Of a stretch of 64,000 nucleotides of DNA, positions 23,860-33,278 are shown in pieces. The notes beneath the pieces are model-generated. The model worked only from the letters and a program-made list of their open reading frames with translations, was not told where the DNA came from and made no database searches. The DNA comes from Bog-159 sp963709155. Its GTDB lineage: Bacteria; Acidobacteriota; Terriglobia; Bryobacterales; Bryobacteraceae. The DNA lies in assembly GCA_963709155.1 (NCBI GenBank), contig CAVPVD010000003.1:186001-250000 (forward strand), read 5' to 3'. Position numbers and translations under genes: made by a program. Positions within the stretch are counted from its first letter, which is position 1. Each line of letters begins with the position of its first letter.

Positions 23860-26616
23860 ATGACATCCCTTCAGATACTCACTCCCAACCAGGATTTGCA
23901 GTGCTATTTCTATCAGCCGTCGGCGGTGGCGGCTTTGAGCGCCACGAGTCCGGGTGGTTTCACCGTGTCGGGTTGCTGGCGCGCGCAGGGCGACTGGGCT
24001 GTCGTCGAATGGAACAGGGACAACGTCTTCGAGCATCCGCTGTTTCGCAATTTGCCGTGCAGCGATTTAAGCGGGCTTCAGTTGGCTTACCAGGAAACCC
24101 GGACCAAGTGCATGGCTATCGATTCGGTGTTGTATGCAACCGTGGATTGGCCCTATCTTCGCGTGTGGGCGGATCCGGGAACGGGCGAGCAGATTTACAG
24201 AATTCCCTTGGCAGCGCATGCGGCGCCGGCGGCGGGCGGTTACACGCCGGCGTCAGCGACGTTTGTGCTGGAAGGCGCGGCGAGCAGCGGCGATTATATC
24301 GAACTGGCTTGGGACGAGGAGCATTACACCTATCAGCTTTACGGCGTAGATACGTTGGAATCCGCCGCGGCCGCACTGGCTAATAGCATTAATACATTTT
24401 CGAAAACCATGCAAGCCGCGGCTAGCGGTCCGGCGATCACATTGACGCTGGTGAACGGCAACCCCGGCACGAACGGCAACCGGATTGGCGTCTATGGGAA
24501 CGTTTATAGCGCGCCGCCCAGAGTGGCAACGGAGAGCTGGCAGCCGGGCTGGCAGCTACTCAGCGGCGGCGTATCGCCAAGCCAATGGGAGATTAACCTC
24601 GACTTCGGTTCCATCAGCGGCTTGGACCCTAGTGGGGCCACCGTGCCAGTACCAATGAACGCCGTGCGCAAGATGCGCTGGACCTGGGCAGCGGATTTGC
24701 AGCCAGGGAATTTCGCGCGCAGCGAGTTTGCGGTGACCGTATCGGGCTGGACGGTGAGTGGATCGAACCGCGATTACCGGGTGGCAGGCCCGGGGAGCTG
24801 GCGCGTGGAAGACAGCGACGCTGCGATCCGGTACACAGGCCAGTGGACCAGCGAGTCCGGTAACTACTCCGGTGGCTCCATCAGTTACGCTGCCGTGCCG
24901 GGCGCCAGCATCAGTTACACCTATCAGTCGCCGCAGAGCCATATCCTAAATCTGGGAACGCGCAGGATTCCGACGGCGGCAGCACTGACCGTGCAGGTGG
25001 ACCAGAATCCGGCGGAAGTGTTGAACGTGGCGCTAACGGGCGAAGACGTCCTGGTGCGATGGGCACTGGGAACTATGGCAGGGGAGACGCCGCACACGGT
25101 CACGATCACGCATACGGGAAATACAGGCTCCCCATTCTACTTCGATTTTCTGGAAATTGCCATCCCTACCGGCACGCTTCCCACTTTTCAACCGAACACC
25201 CAAGCGACGCTGGCGACCGACTGGGACACACTGAACTCGCAGGCGCTCGCGCCGGAGCGTACGGCGTGGCAGATCCAGACGCTGGGCTTCGCGGGCAGGG
25301 CCAATCACTATGCGGGAGCGCTGTGGTTCTACGAGCTGGTATGCGCCGGACAATGTTATGCCACGGGTACGATTACGTTCGCGGGCGCGGCAGAGTTCGG
25401 AGATACAACCAAGGTATGTCTCGGACCGACTATCTTCACGCACGTGAACCTGATTGGCGATACGGCCGGCAGCCTGGCACAGGCGTTCACGCTGCTGATT
25501 AACGAAGGGTCTACGGGGGTGTGGGCACAGGCGAATGCCGGCGTAGTCAACCTCACGTCGCGCGCGACGGGCGGCGCCGGCAATGGACTGACGCTGTCGT
25601 TCGACGTAGGCGGCAGCACCACGCTGCAGATGCAGACCAGCGGGACGCTGGCAGGCGGCGTGGATGGCGTGTGGCTTACGGATGTGAGTGCCATGCCGCG
25701 GATCAATCGCGCGGCCCGCGACTGGAGCCAGAGCTTCTACACAGCGCTGAATAGCTATGATATTCAGCCGACGGCCTCATTCAGCATGGAATTGGGCAAT
25801 GGAGATCCGTCGGCGGCTACCGGCATCGCGCAGTGTTATCCCGACGGCACGGCTTGCCAAGTGAATACGCCGGCTTTGCAGTCGAATTTCTCGCCGGCGA
25901 GTCTGGCTTACTGGCAGCAAGTCTATCTCGACATGGCAAATGTAATGGCCGCCGCGGGCGTGCCGCCGTATTTGCAATTCGGCGAGGTGCAGTGGTGGTA
26001 TTTTTGTCCCCCGGAGGATCCGGCGAACGGGAATTGGACGCCGGTCGCCAACGGCGGCATGCCATTTTACGATGCTTACACGACGTCGGCGTTTCAAGCG
26101 CAATATGGGCGCCCGATGCACGTGTTCACCGATCCCAGCAACGACCCAACGGCTTACGCGCAGGAATCGGCCTTTTTGCCGTGGCTGATCGGCCAGTTTA
26201 CAGCGGCGATTATGAGTTTCGTACGGCAGACTTATGCGAGTGCGCAGTTCGAGGTTCTGTACCCGCCCGATACGAACGACGCTCCGCTGACGCATGCGAT
26301 CAATCTGCCGGCGCTGTGGTCTCCGGCCAATCTCAACTGCTTCAAGACCGAGAACTTTACCTACACGGGCGATAACAATCTGGACGCGGCTATTGCTTCG
26401 ATCGAACTGCCCCTTGGCCTGGGTTTCGCGCCGGCGAATAGCGCGCACCTGGTGGGTATCGGAACGGCCACGGCGCCGTGGGTGAAAGAGTCCCGGTACG
26501 CGGAGGGCCTGAGAATGGAGTCGGTGGTACTATTCGCGCTGGATCAGTTTTGCCTGATTGGCTATAGGATGCCGATGCCGGCGGGGCCTGGGTTCAGCCT
26601 GTATATGGGCGCGTGA
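23860..26616 (+). CDS. Receptor-binding tail protein with duplicated beta module and glycoside-hydrolase-like C-terminal barrel
   Basis: The protein has 918 residues, last in the cassette. Two similar ~85-residue modules occur near residues 128-213 (ATFVLEGAASSGDYIELAW, SAAAALANSIN, NPGTNGNRIGVYGN) and 500-585 (TITFAGAAEFGDTTKVCLG, SLAQAFTLLINEG, GGAGNGLTLSFDV). The C-terminal ~270 residues read like a TIM barrel: an early 'ASFSMELGNGD', 'YLQFGEVQWWYFCPP' with Glu709, 'FEVLYPPDTND' and 'LNCFKTENFTYTGDNN' with Glu831. Two glutamates at the strand-4 and strand-7 positions suggest a clan-A-like glycoside hydrolase, as in the GTA TIM-barrel-like domain. It probably binds and trims a cell-surface glycan. 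Confidence 0.55.
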   Translation: MTSLQILTPNQDLQCYFYQPSAVAALSATSPGGFTVSGCWRAQGDWAVVEWNRDNVFEHPLFRNLPCSDLSGLQLAYQETRTKCMAIDSVLYATVDWPYLRVWADPGTGEQIYRIPLAAHAAPAAGGYTPASATFVLEGAASSGDYIELAWDEEHYTYQLYGVDTLESAAAALANSINTFSKTMQAAASGPAITLTLVNGNPGTNGNRIGVYGNVYSAPPRVATESWQPGWQLLSGGVSPSQWEINLDFGSISGLDPSGATVPVPMNAVRKMRWTWAADLQPGNFARSEFAVTVSGWTVSGSNRDYRVAGPGSWRVEDSDAAIRYTGQWTSESGNYSGGSISYAAVPGASISYTYQSPQSHILNLGTRRIPTAAALTVQVDQNPAEVLNVALTGEDVLVRWALGTMAGETPHTVTITHTGNTGSPFYFDFLEIAIPTGTLPTFQPNTQATLATDWDTLNSQALAPERTAWQIQTLGFAGRANHYAGALWFYELVCAGQCYATGTITFAGAAEFGDTTKVCLGPTIFTHVNLIGDTAGSLAQAFTLLINEGSTGVWAQANAGVVNLTSRATGGAGNGLTLSFDVGGSTTLQMQTSGTLAGGVDGVWLTDVSAMPRINRAARDWSQSFYTALNSYDIQPTASFSMELGNGDPSAATGIAQCYPDGTACQVNTPALQSNFSPASLAYWQQVYLDMANVMAAAGVPPYLQFGEVQWWYFCPPEDPANGNWTPVANGGMPFYDAYTTSAFQAQYGRPMHVFTDPSNDPTAYAQESAFLPWLIGQFTAAIMSFVRQTYASAQFEVLYPPDTNDAPLTHAINLPALWSPANLNCFKTENFTYTGDNNLDAAIASIELPLGLGFAPANSAHLVGIGTATAPWVKESRYAEGLRMESVVLFALDQFCLIGYRMPMPAGPGFSLYMGA

Positions 26617-26625
26617 ACGGTTTGC

Positions 26626-26785
26626 GGGACTTAGAAGTTCCGCCCCGGATTTTGGACTTATCTGGTGGGGCAGGCGTCTACGCCTGCAGAGGGTCTCCAG
26701 ACCCGATCTTTGGCGAGCGTAAGCCCGCCCAGGCGGGACTTAAAAATCCCGCCGGCTCGCTGAAGCGTGCGAGGGCACGCTGAAG
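26626..26785. repeat. Composite palindromic repeat block downstream of the virion cassette
   Basis: Units in order: GCGGGACTTAGAAGTTCCGC, then GCAGGCGTCTACGCCTGC with GGGTCTCCAGACCC (the complement of the units at 3492-3531), GCGAGCGTAAGCCCGCC, GGCGGGACTTAAAAATCCCGCC, GCTGAAGCGTGCGAGGGCACGC, and the CTGAAG next to the MITE-like element. The block closes the cassette and could work as its transcript end. It is about twice as long as the block at 3463 and inverted relative to it. Confidence 0.8.
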
Positions 26786-26941
26786 ACGGTGGTGAAAAAG
26801 TAAGTTTTCGGAGTTAGGACCTAAATTCGGGGGATGCGAAATCTCCAGATCGCCGCCAGGGACGCGTTCTAGGGCATCTGGACGCGATGTTTTTTCGCGG
26901 ATGTTTCGGCGCGCCCCGAAAACTTACTTTTTCACCACCGT
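26786..26941 (+). mobile_element. MITE-like element, copy 2 (156 bp, perfect inverted ends)
   Basis: It is nearly identical to the element at 3548-3703 and lies in the same orientation. Here the ~26-bp inverted ends are perfect. CTGAAG flanks both sides (26780-26785 and 26942-26947), and the flanks again restore the GCACGCTGAAGCGTGCGCCAC palindrome, the same target as copy 1. No protein gene is inside. A short open frame across the element is shared by both copies and is probably not real. Confidence 0.8.
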
Positions 26942-27009
26942 CTGAAGCGTGCGCCACGGGCTGCGGCCTATTATCACGATGTCCAAACTCCAGAGCCGGT
27001 TCTGGGCCG

Positions 27010-27582
27010 CTAGACGTTGCCCTGCAATCCCAGTTCACCGGCACGGCCCTGCATGGCCTTCACGCAGAATGCGATGTGTGCGTCGAGTTCCACTTCCAGT
27101 TCACGCGCGCCATTGAGAATATCGTCGCGGCTGACGGAGCGCGCGAAGGCCTTGTCTTTCATCTTCCGGCGCACCGACGGCGCGTCCACTTCGAACACGC
27201 TGCGATGCGGCTTGACGTAAGAGACGGCGGTGATGAAGCCGGCCAGCTCGTCGCAGGCGAAGAGAGTTTTCTCGAGCGGCGACTCACGGGTCACGCCGGT
27301 GAAATCGGCATGCGAAAGGATGGCGCGACGGATTTCGGCGCTCACGCCACGCTCTGCGAGGATCGCCTCGCCCTTGGTCGGGTGGTCCGGAAGCACGGGA
27401 TGTATCTCCCAATCGAAATCATGCAACAAGGCAGTGACGGACCATTGCTCCTCGTCCGCGCCCAGTTTGCGGGCGTACGCGGTCACACAAGCTTCCACTG
27501 CCAGCGCATGCTTTCGCAAGCTTTCCGATTTCGTAAATTCATGAAGGATTTCGAGCGCCTGTTCCCGGTTCATCCCAACCAT
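27010..27582 (-). CDS. HD-domain hydrolase
   Basis: The protein has 190 residues from ATG 27582 (MVGMNREQALEILHEF), with GAGGG a few bases upstream. HD-domain ligands are visible: His25 (LRKHALAVE), the HD pair His54-Asp55 (ALLHDFDWE), and 'AILSHADFTG' for the next His and 'LFACDELAGFI' for the last Asp. This is the single-domain phosphohydrolase type found in many bacteria (HDIG-like), with an unknown nucleotide or phosphate-ester substrate. It is divergent from the hydrolase gene at 27643, with 60 bases between starts. Confidence 0.75.
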   Translation of the reverse strand: MVGMNREQALEILHEFTKSESLRKHALAVEACVTAYARKLGADEEQWSVTALLHDFDWEIHPVLPDHPTKGEAILAERGVSAEIRRAILSHADFTGVTRESPLEKTLFACDELAGFITAVSYVKPHRSVFEVDAPSVRRKMKDKAFARSVSRDDILNGARELEVELDAHIAFCVKAMQGRAGELGLQGNV

Positions 27583-27642
27583 GATAAGCCCTCGGCAGAC
27601 AGGTGCACCGTGTGATAACACAGACAGTGGAGTCCGATTCCG

Positions 27643-30112
27643 ATGACGCCACTATATCTCCTCCGTTTCCCATTGCTTTTCACGCTTGGCGCGGCGGCGC
27701 TCTGGGCGCAGCCCAGCCCCGCTCCGGGCCGGCCCGCATCGTTAAAAGGTCCCGGCGACGATGCCACTTTCTACCTTTACTTGAACGAGGACCGCGTCGG
27801 TACGCTGAAGACCAGGTGGCTGCCAGGAGGAGCGTACCAGAACGAGGCGACTGTGGCGATGGCGGGCCAGAGCATGACCGTGACCACAAGCATCGCCGTT
27901 GACGCGGAAGGTTTCTGGACCCAGATGACCTCCACCGCTCCGGCGGGCACGGCTTCGTGTGTACGCGAGGGCGCCACCGCCCGCCGCACGATCAAAGACA
28001 AAAGCACCACATTCGACGTGAAGCCCGGGGCGATGCTCTTCGACAATTATGGCCCGGCGCTAATGAGCCAGTCGGTGCGCCTGTACGACCGCGCGAAAGG
28101 CGGCAAACAGCCGTTCCCGCTGATTCTGCTGCCGGGCGCGGCCCTGGATGGAGCGCTCGAATTCAAAGACCAGGTCGAGCGTACGGTGGCGGGCAAGGAT
28201 CTTACTTTGCTCCGTTACACGTTCACTCTCACGGGCCCGGGGGTGGCCATCGACCTGATACTTTGGGCAGATGGGGAAGGCCGGCTGTATCTGGCCGAAG
28301 TGCCCTCGCAGCACGCCGCTTATGTGCGCGAAGGCTATGAATCCCTGCGTAAGGAACCCGTCTCCGACCCCTTGATCTCACAGCCGAAATTCGAGGTTAG
28401 AGTTCAGGCGGCGGCGAGTGTTCCCATGCGCGACGGCGTGAAACTGGCGACTGACCTCTACCTGCCGCAAACCGATTCCAAAGTGCCGGTGATTCTGATT
28501 CGCACTCCTTATAAGAAGGAAATGGTTGAGATTCAGGGGCGCTATTACGCCCGCCGCGGATACGCGGTCGCCATTCAGGACTGCCGCGGCCGGTTCGGAT
28601 CCGGAGGCGTTTGGGAACCGTTTCTGAACGAGGCAAAGGACGGCTACGATGCGATCGAATGGCTGGCCGCGCAGCCCTGGTCCAACGGTAAAGTGGGCAT
28701 GATCGGCGGCTCCTATGTCGGATGGGTGCAATGGTGGGCGGCCAGCCAGCGGCCTCCGCACCTGGTCACTATCATTCCGAACGTGGCGCCGCCGGACCCG
28801 TTCTACAATCTCCCCTACGAGCACGGCGCGTTCTTCATCTTCGGCGCCATCTGGTGGGCGGACATTCTGGAATCCAAGGCGACCGGGGATTTATCGGGCG
28901 TAGCTCTCAGCAAAATCGGCGATAAGAAGTACGGGCAGTTGCTGCGCGGGCTGCCGGTGATCGATCTGGATAAAGCCGTCCTGGGCAAGGAGAATCCATA
29001 CTGGCGACAGTGGATTCAGCATCCCGTGGATGACGAGTGGTGGGCGCCGGCCGATTTCCTCGATAAGTTGAAAGATGTAAATATTCCGGCATTTCACCAG
29101 TCAGGCTGGTTCGACGGCGACGGCATCGGTACGAAGCTGAACTACCTGCAAATGAAAGAGTACGGACACGCCAACCAGAAACTCACCATCGGCCCCTGGG
29201 GGCACACAGATACCGCGGCGCGCAAACTGGGCGAGCACGATTTCGGTCCGCAAGCCATCATCGATTTGCAGCGCGATTATCTGCGCTGGTTCGATTACTG
29301 GCTGAAAGGCGTCAACAACGGAATCACGAAAGAGCCGCTGGTGAGCATCTTTGTGATGGGTTCCAACCAGTGGCTGCGCGGTGATACTTACCCGCTGCCC
29401 GCGACGAAATTCACCAAGCTGTACTTCTCCGGCGACGGAAAGGCGAATACATCGAAAGGCGACGGGCGCCTGACTTTCGAGGAGCCAGCTACGGGTGCGC
29501 ATCCCGACAAATATCTGTACGACCCGGGAGATCCGACCCCGACGCCCGATTTCTACGAGACTACCGAGGAGCAGGACAAACAGGTCAGGTCACAGGACGA
29601 GAAAGAGAAAGATGCCGAGGGGCACCATCAGAAGGTGACGGCCGAACGGCAAGACATCCTGGTCTATCAAACGGAAGAGCTACGCGAGCCGTTAACCTTC
29701 GCCGGTCCGGTTTCGGCGACCCTTTACGCGTCTTCGTCGGCGCGGGACACGGACTGGTTCGTCAGTCTGGTTGAAATTGAAAAGGACGGCAAGACGTTCT
29801 CATTGGCAGCCGGCAAACTACGGGCGCGGTTCCGCAACAGCGTTCACAAGCCGGAGCCTGCTGAAGCCCGGCCAGATTTACGAATATAAACTCGACCTCT
29901 GGCACACAGGCATTACCGTTCCTGCGGGCGACCGCTTGAGGGTGGAAGTGGCCTCGGCTTATTTCCCCATGTTCTCGCGGAATCTGAACACGGGCGGGCA
30001 CAATGAAACAGAAACGAGGTTTGTGCCCGCGCACCAGGTGGTTTACCACGACAGGCAGCACCCGTCTTACGTGCTGCTGCCTGTCATCCCGGCCGAAGAA
30101 CTGAAGAAGTAG
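27643..30112 (+). pseudogene. Secreted CocE/NonD-family (X-Pro dipeptidyl-peptidase-like) hydrolase with a frameshift near the 3' end
   Basis: The start gives a signal peptide (PLYLLRFPLLFTLGAAALWA). An N-terminal beta domain precedes an alpha/beta hydrolase core with 'VIQDCRGRFGSGG' and the nucleophile motif GGSYVG (Ser357). The C-terminal jelly-roll of the CocE/NonD family begins around residue 690. The frame stops at 29889 after '...NSVHKPEP', but the expected continuation 'LLKPGQIYEYKLDLWHTG' lies in the +1 frame from about 29862 and ends at 30112. One extra base there explains the break. If real, the enzyme loses the rest of its last domain. Such enzymes cleave esters, beta-lactams or X-Pro peptides; the substrate is unknown. 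Confidence 0.72.
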
Positions 30113-30124
30113 CCGGCGGCGGAG

Positions 30125-31481
30125 TCAGCACTGTCCTTCCATGCCGCACGGGGGCATCTCATCGGCGGAGCACTTGCCGCCGGAGACAAAAGCGAACTGC
30201 GCTTCCTCGGTGGAGCCCTTCAGCGCCGTGGTGGACGACTTACCCCCGGCAATGGTCTGCGCGACTTCGTCGAAGTAACCCGTGCCTACGAAAGTCTGGT
30301 GCTTGATAGCGGAGTAGCCGTCGTCACGGGCGCTCGCAAACTCCAACTCCTGCAGCCGGGAATAAGCCGGCATCCCGCTCGCGGCGTAGTCCTTCGCTAA
30401 CTGGAACATGCTCAGGTTCAGGGCATGAAAGCCGGCGAGAGTGACAAACTGGAACCTATATCCCATGGCGGCCAATTCCCGCTGAAATCTGGCGATGGTC
30501 GAGTCATCCAGCTTTTTCTTCCAATGGAAGGAAGGCGAGCAGTTGTATGCCAGTAACTTGCCGGGATAGCGGGCGTGGACCGCCTCGGCGAAACGGCGCG
30601 CCTCGGCCAGGTTCGGCTCCGAAGTTTCACACCAGAGCATATCGGCGTGCGGCGCGTAGGCCAGGCCGCGGGCGATGGCCGCTTCAATGCCGCCACGAAA
30701 ACCAAAGAAGCCTTCGGGCGTCCGCATACCGGTCAGGAACGGCTTGTCACGCTGGTCGATATCGTTCAGCAGCAGGCCCGCGCTGTTGGCGTCGGTACGC
30801 GCGATCAGGATGGTGGGAACGCCCATCACATCGGCGGCGAAACGCGCGGCGACCAGTTTCTGCACGAACTCGGAAGTCGGCACGACCACCTTGCCGCCCA
30901 TGTGTCCGCACTTCTTGGCGGAAGCGAGTTGATCTTCGAAGTGTACCGCGGCGGCGCCGGCCTCGATCATGGATTTCATCAGTTCGAAGGCGTTCAGCGG
31001 ACCGCCAAATCCGGCTTCCGCGTCCGCCACGATCGGGGCGAACCAGTTCATTCCGTTGCGGCCAGCCGGAGTGGTGAATCTGGTCGGCCCGCATGAATGC
31101 GTTGTTGATGGCGCGCACCAGGGTAGGTACGCTATTCACGGGGTACAAGCTCTGATCCGGATACATCTGACCGGACACATTCGCATCGCCGGCCACTTGC
31201 CAGCCACTCACATAGATCGCCTTCAGGCCGGCCTGCACCTGTTGTACCGCCTGGTTACCTGTCAAGGCTCCCAGCGCCGGTATGTAGGGCTCGGTCCGGA
31301 GCATGTTCCACAGTCTCTCCGCGCCCATCCGCGCCAGGGTGTACTCTATGCGGACCGATCCACTCAAACGCGCGACGTCTTCGGGCGTATATAGCCGGGT
31401 AATTCCCTCCCAACGCGCGGCCGTGCTCCATTGGCGCAAAGTATCATGGTGTCCGTTTTCTTGTGTTCCGTTGCTCAACAT
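30125..31481 (-). pseudogene. aceA: Isocitrate lyase, frameshifted in the N-terminal third
   Basis: The first part (31481 to about 31068: RWEGITRLYTPEDVARLSGS, GWQVAGDANVSGQMYPDQSLYPVNSVP, RADQIHHSG) and the second part (from about 31067: RNGMNWFAPIVADAEAGFGG, the active-site motif KKCGHMGGKVVVPT, WCETSEPNLAEA) belong to one isocitrate lyase. One extra base in 'TCCGGCTGGCCGC' breaks the frame between them. The catalytic Cys and all later motifs are present in the second frame. The enzyme splits isocitrate into glyoxylate and succinate. It stands head to head with malate synthase; a true break would disable the glyoxylate shunt unless another copy exists. Confidence 0.8.
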
Positions 31482-31516
31482 TCAGCGTGCGAAGCCTCCA
31501 CTAGCAGTAGATCGCG

Positions 31517-31566
31517 TTTTGCGAAAAAAGTGAAATGTCACGGGACGCATCGGACCAGTGGTCCGA
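31517..31566. promoter_or_regulatory. Candidate operator between aceA and aceB
   Basis: The 143-base divergent gap holds a perfect inverted repeat, TCGGACCA-G-TGGTCCGA (31550-31566). About 30 bases away is TTTTGCGAAAA (31517-31527), a second short inverted repeat. Both are in the right place to control both genes. The GACC/GGTC halves resemble operators of GntR-type regulators, but the regulator is not in the window. Confidence 0.5.
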
Positions 31567-31624
31567 ATCGACCTAGCGGCATGCTACGTCCGGCGCGATA
31601 GAGCTAACCTGATATAGAGAGACC

Positions 31625-33199
31625 ATGCCGAAAGCCCAAATGGAAAACATACAGATCGCCGCGCCTGTTACCGACGCCGACCGGAGTATTCTGACACCCG
31701 AAGCGGTGAACTTTCTCAGAGCGCTTTCACAGAACTTCGAGGAGCGCCGCCAAGAACGGCTCGCGCACCGGCGCGAACGGCAGCAGGAAATCGATCGTGG
31801 TGTCATGCCACAGTTTCTGCCGGAGACAGCTTGGATCCGGAATGCCGAGTGGGTCGCGGCGCCCATCCCCGCCGATTTGCAGGACCGTCGCGTGGAGATT
31901 ACCGGGCCGGTGGATCGTAAAATGATCATCAACGCGTTAAACTCAGGCGCCAGCGTGTTCATGGCCGATTTTGAAGATTCCAATTCACCGACGTGGCGTA
32001 ATAACCTGGATGGCCAGTTCAACCTGCGCGACGCGGTGAACGGCACAATCGGTTATGTCAGTCCGGAAGGCAAGCGCTACGAATTGGGCGAGCACACGGC
32101 CGTATTGATGGTACGGCCGCGTGGCTGGCATTTGGATGAGAAGCACTTCCTGGTGGACGGCCGGCCGATTTCGGGCGGTCTCTTCGATTTCGGTCTATTC
32201 TTCTTTCACAACGCCAGGGCCCTGATGGCTAAGGGGAGTGGTCCATATTTCTATTTGCCGAAGATGGAGAGCCATCTGGAAGCGCGCCTCTGGAACGATG
32301 TGTTCCACTTCGCGCAAAGGGAATTAGGAATTCCGCGCGGGACCATTCGCGCCACGGTGCTGATCGAGACTATCCTGGCAGCCTTCGAGATGGATGAGAT
32401 CATCTATGAGCTGCGGGAGCATTCCGCGGGGCTAAACTGCGGGCGTTGGGATTACATTTTCAGCTTCATCAAGAAATTCCGCAACCGGCCCGATTTCGTA
32501 CTGCCCAACCGCGTGCAGGTTACCATGGAGCGCCATTTCCTCAGCTCGTACGTAAACCTGCTGATCGAGACCTGCCACCGCCGCGGCGTGCATGCCATGG
32601 GTGGGATGGCCGCGCAGATTCCGATCAAGAACGATCCGGCGGCGAACGAACAGGCTCTCGAGAAGGTACGGCAGGACAAGGTGCGCGAAGTGCGCGCCGG
32701 GCACGATGGCACGTGGGTGGCGCATCCCGGGCTGGTGCCCGTGGCGAAGGAGATTTTCGATCGGCACATGCCGTCTCCGAACCAATTGGAGCGCCGGCCC
32801 GGTACGCAGGTGACGGCCGCGGACCTGCTGGCCGTGCCCGGCGGCGAAATCACGGAAGCCGGCTTGCGCTGGAACATCGACGTAGGTATCCAGTACCTGG
32901 AAGCGTGGATGCGCGGAAATGGCTGCGTACCGATTTATAACTTGATGGAAGATGCCGCCACCGCCGAGATCTGCCGCGCGCAGGTGTGGCAGTGGGTGAA
33001 GCACGGCGCGAAGCTGAACGACGGGCGCACAGTTACCGCTGAGATGGTGAGGTCCACGATTGCCGATGTGACCGAGGGATTGCGCGGATCCATTGGCGGG
33101 GAGCAGCTCGGGCGCGCGGCCAGCATGTACGAACAGATGATGACCAGCGGCGATTTTCCGGAGTTTCTGACACTGGTGGCGTACCAATATATCGATTAG
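31625..33199 (+). CDS. aceB: Malate synthase A
   Basis: The protein has 524 residues, a normal length for the A form. It contains 'SGASVFMADFEDSNSPTW', 'LMVRPRGWHLDEKH', 'YFYLPKMESHLEARLWND', 'IRATVLIETILAAFEMDEIIYELREHSAGLNCGRWDYIFS', and the late 'MGGMAAQIPIKND' segment with the active-site region. The enzyme condenses glyoxylate and acetyl-CoA to malate, the second step of the glyoxylate shunt. It diverges from aceA. All motifs are intact, unlike the neighbouring lyase. Confidence 0.92.
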   Translation: MPKAQMENIQIAAPVTDADRSILTPEAVNFLRALSQNFEERRQERLAHRRERQQEIDRGVMPQFLPETAWIRNAEWVAAPIPADLQDRRVEITGPVDRKMIINALNSGASVFMADFEDSNSPTWRNNLDGQFNLRDAVNGTIGYVSPEGKRYELGEHTAVLMVRPRGWHLDEKHFLVDGRPISGGLFDFGLFFFHNARALMAKGSGPYFYLPKMESHLEARLWNDVFHFAQRELGIPRGTIRATVLIETILAAFEMDEIIYELREHSAGLNCGRWDYIFSFIKKFRNRPDFVLPNRVQVTMERHFLSSYVNLLIETCHRRGVHAMGGMAAQIPIKNDPAANEQALEKVRQDKVREVRAGHDGTWVAHPGLVPVAKEIFDRHMPSPNQLERRPGTQVTAADLLAVPGGEITEAGLRWNIDVGIQYLEAWMRGNGCVPIYNLMEDAATAEICRAQVWQWVKHGAKLNDGRTVTAEMVRSTIADVTEGLRGSIGGEQLGRAASMYEQMMTSGDFPEFLTLVAYQYID

Positions 33200-33242
33200 A
33201 ACGGACGAGCGCGGAGAGTAAGAGCGCCGTCGGAAACAGGTT

Positions 33243-33272
33243 GTCTGCCCCACTGCGGTAAACTGGGCAGAC
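33243..33272 (+). promoter_or_regulatory. Hairpin just before the polyphosphate kinase start codon
   Basis: GTCTGCCC (33243-33250) pairs with GGGCAGAC (33265-33272), a perfect 8-bp stem with a 14-base loop. The ATG of ppk follows 6 bases later. The only purine-rich bases upstream (GGGCAG) are in the right arm, so the stem would hide the ribosome binding region. It may regulate translation or be a solitary member of the host palindrome family. Confidence 0.5.
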
Positions 33273-33278
33273 GCCCAC

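Noticed and set aside
10348..26616. Tailocin (phage-tail bacteriocin) instead of a full particle
   Set aside because: TerL, portal, scaffold-like and coat genes are present and look intact, which a tailocin would lack.
26887..27615. Long plus-strand frame from the MITE-like element over the HD gene
   Set aside because: It is antisense to the well-supported HD hydrolase and starts inside the mobile element.
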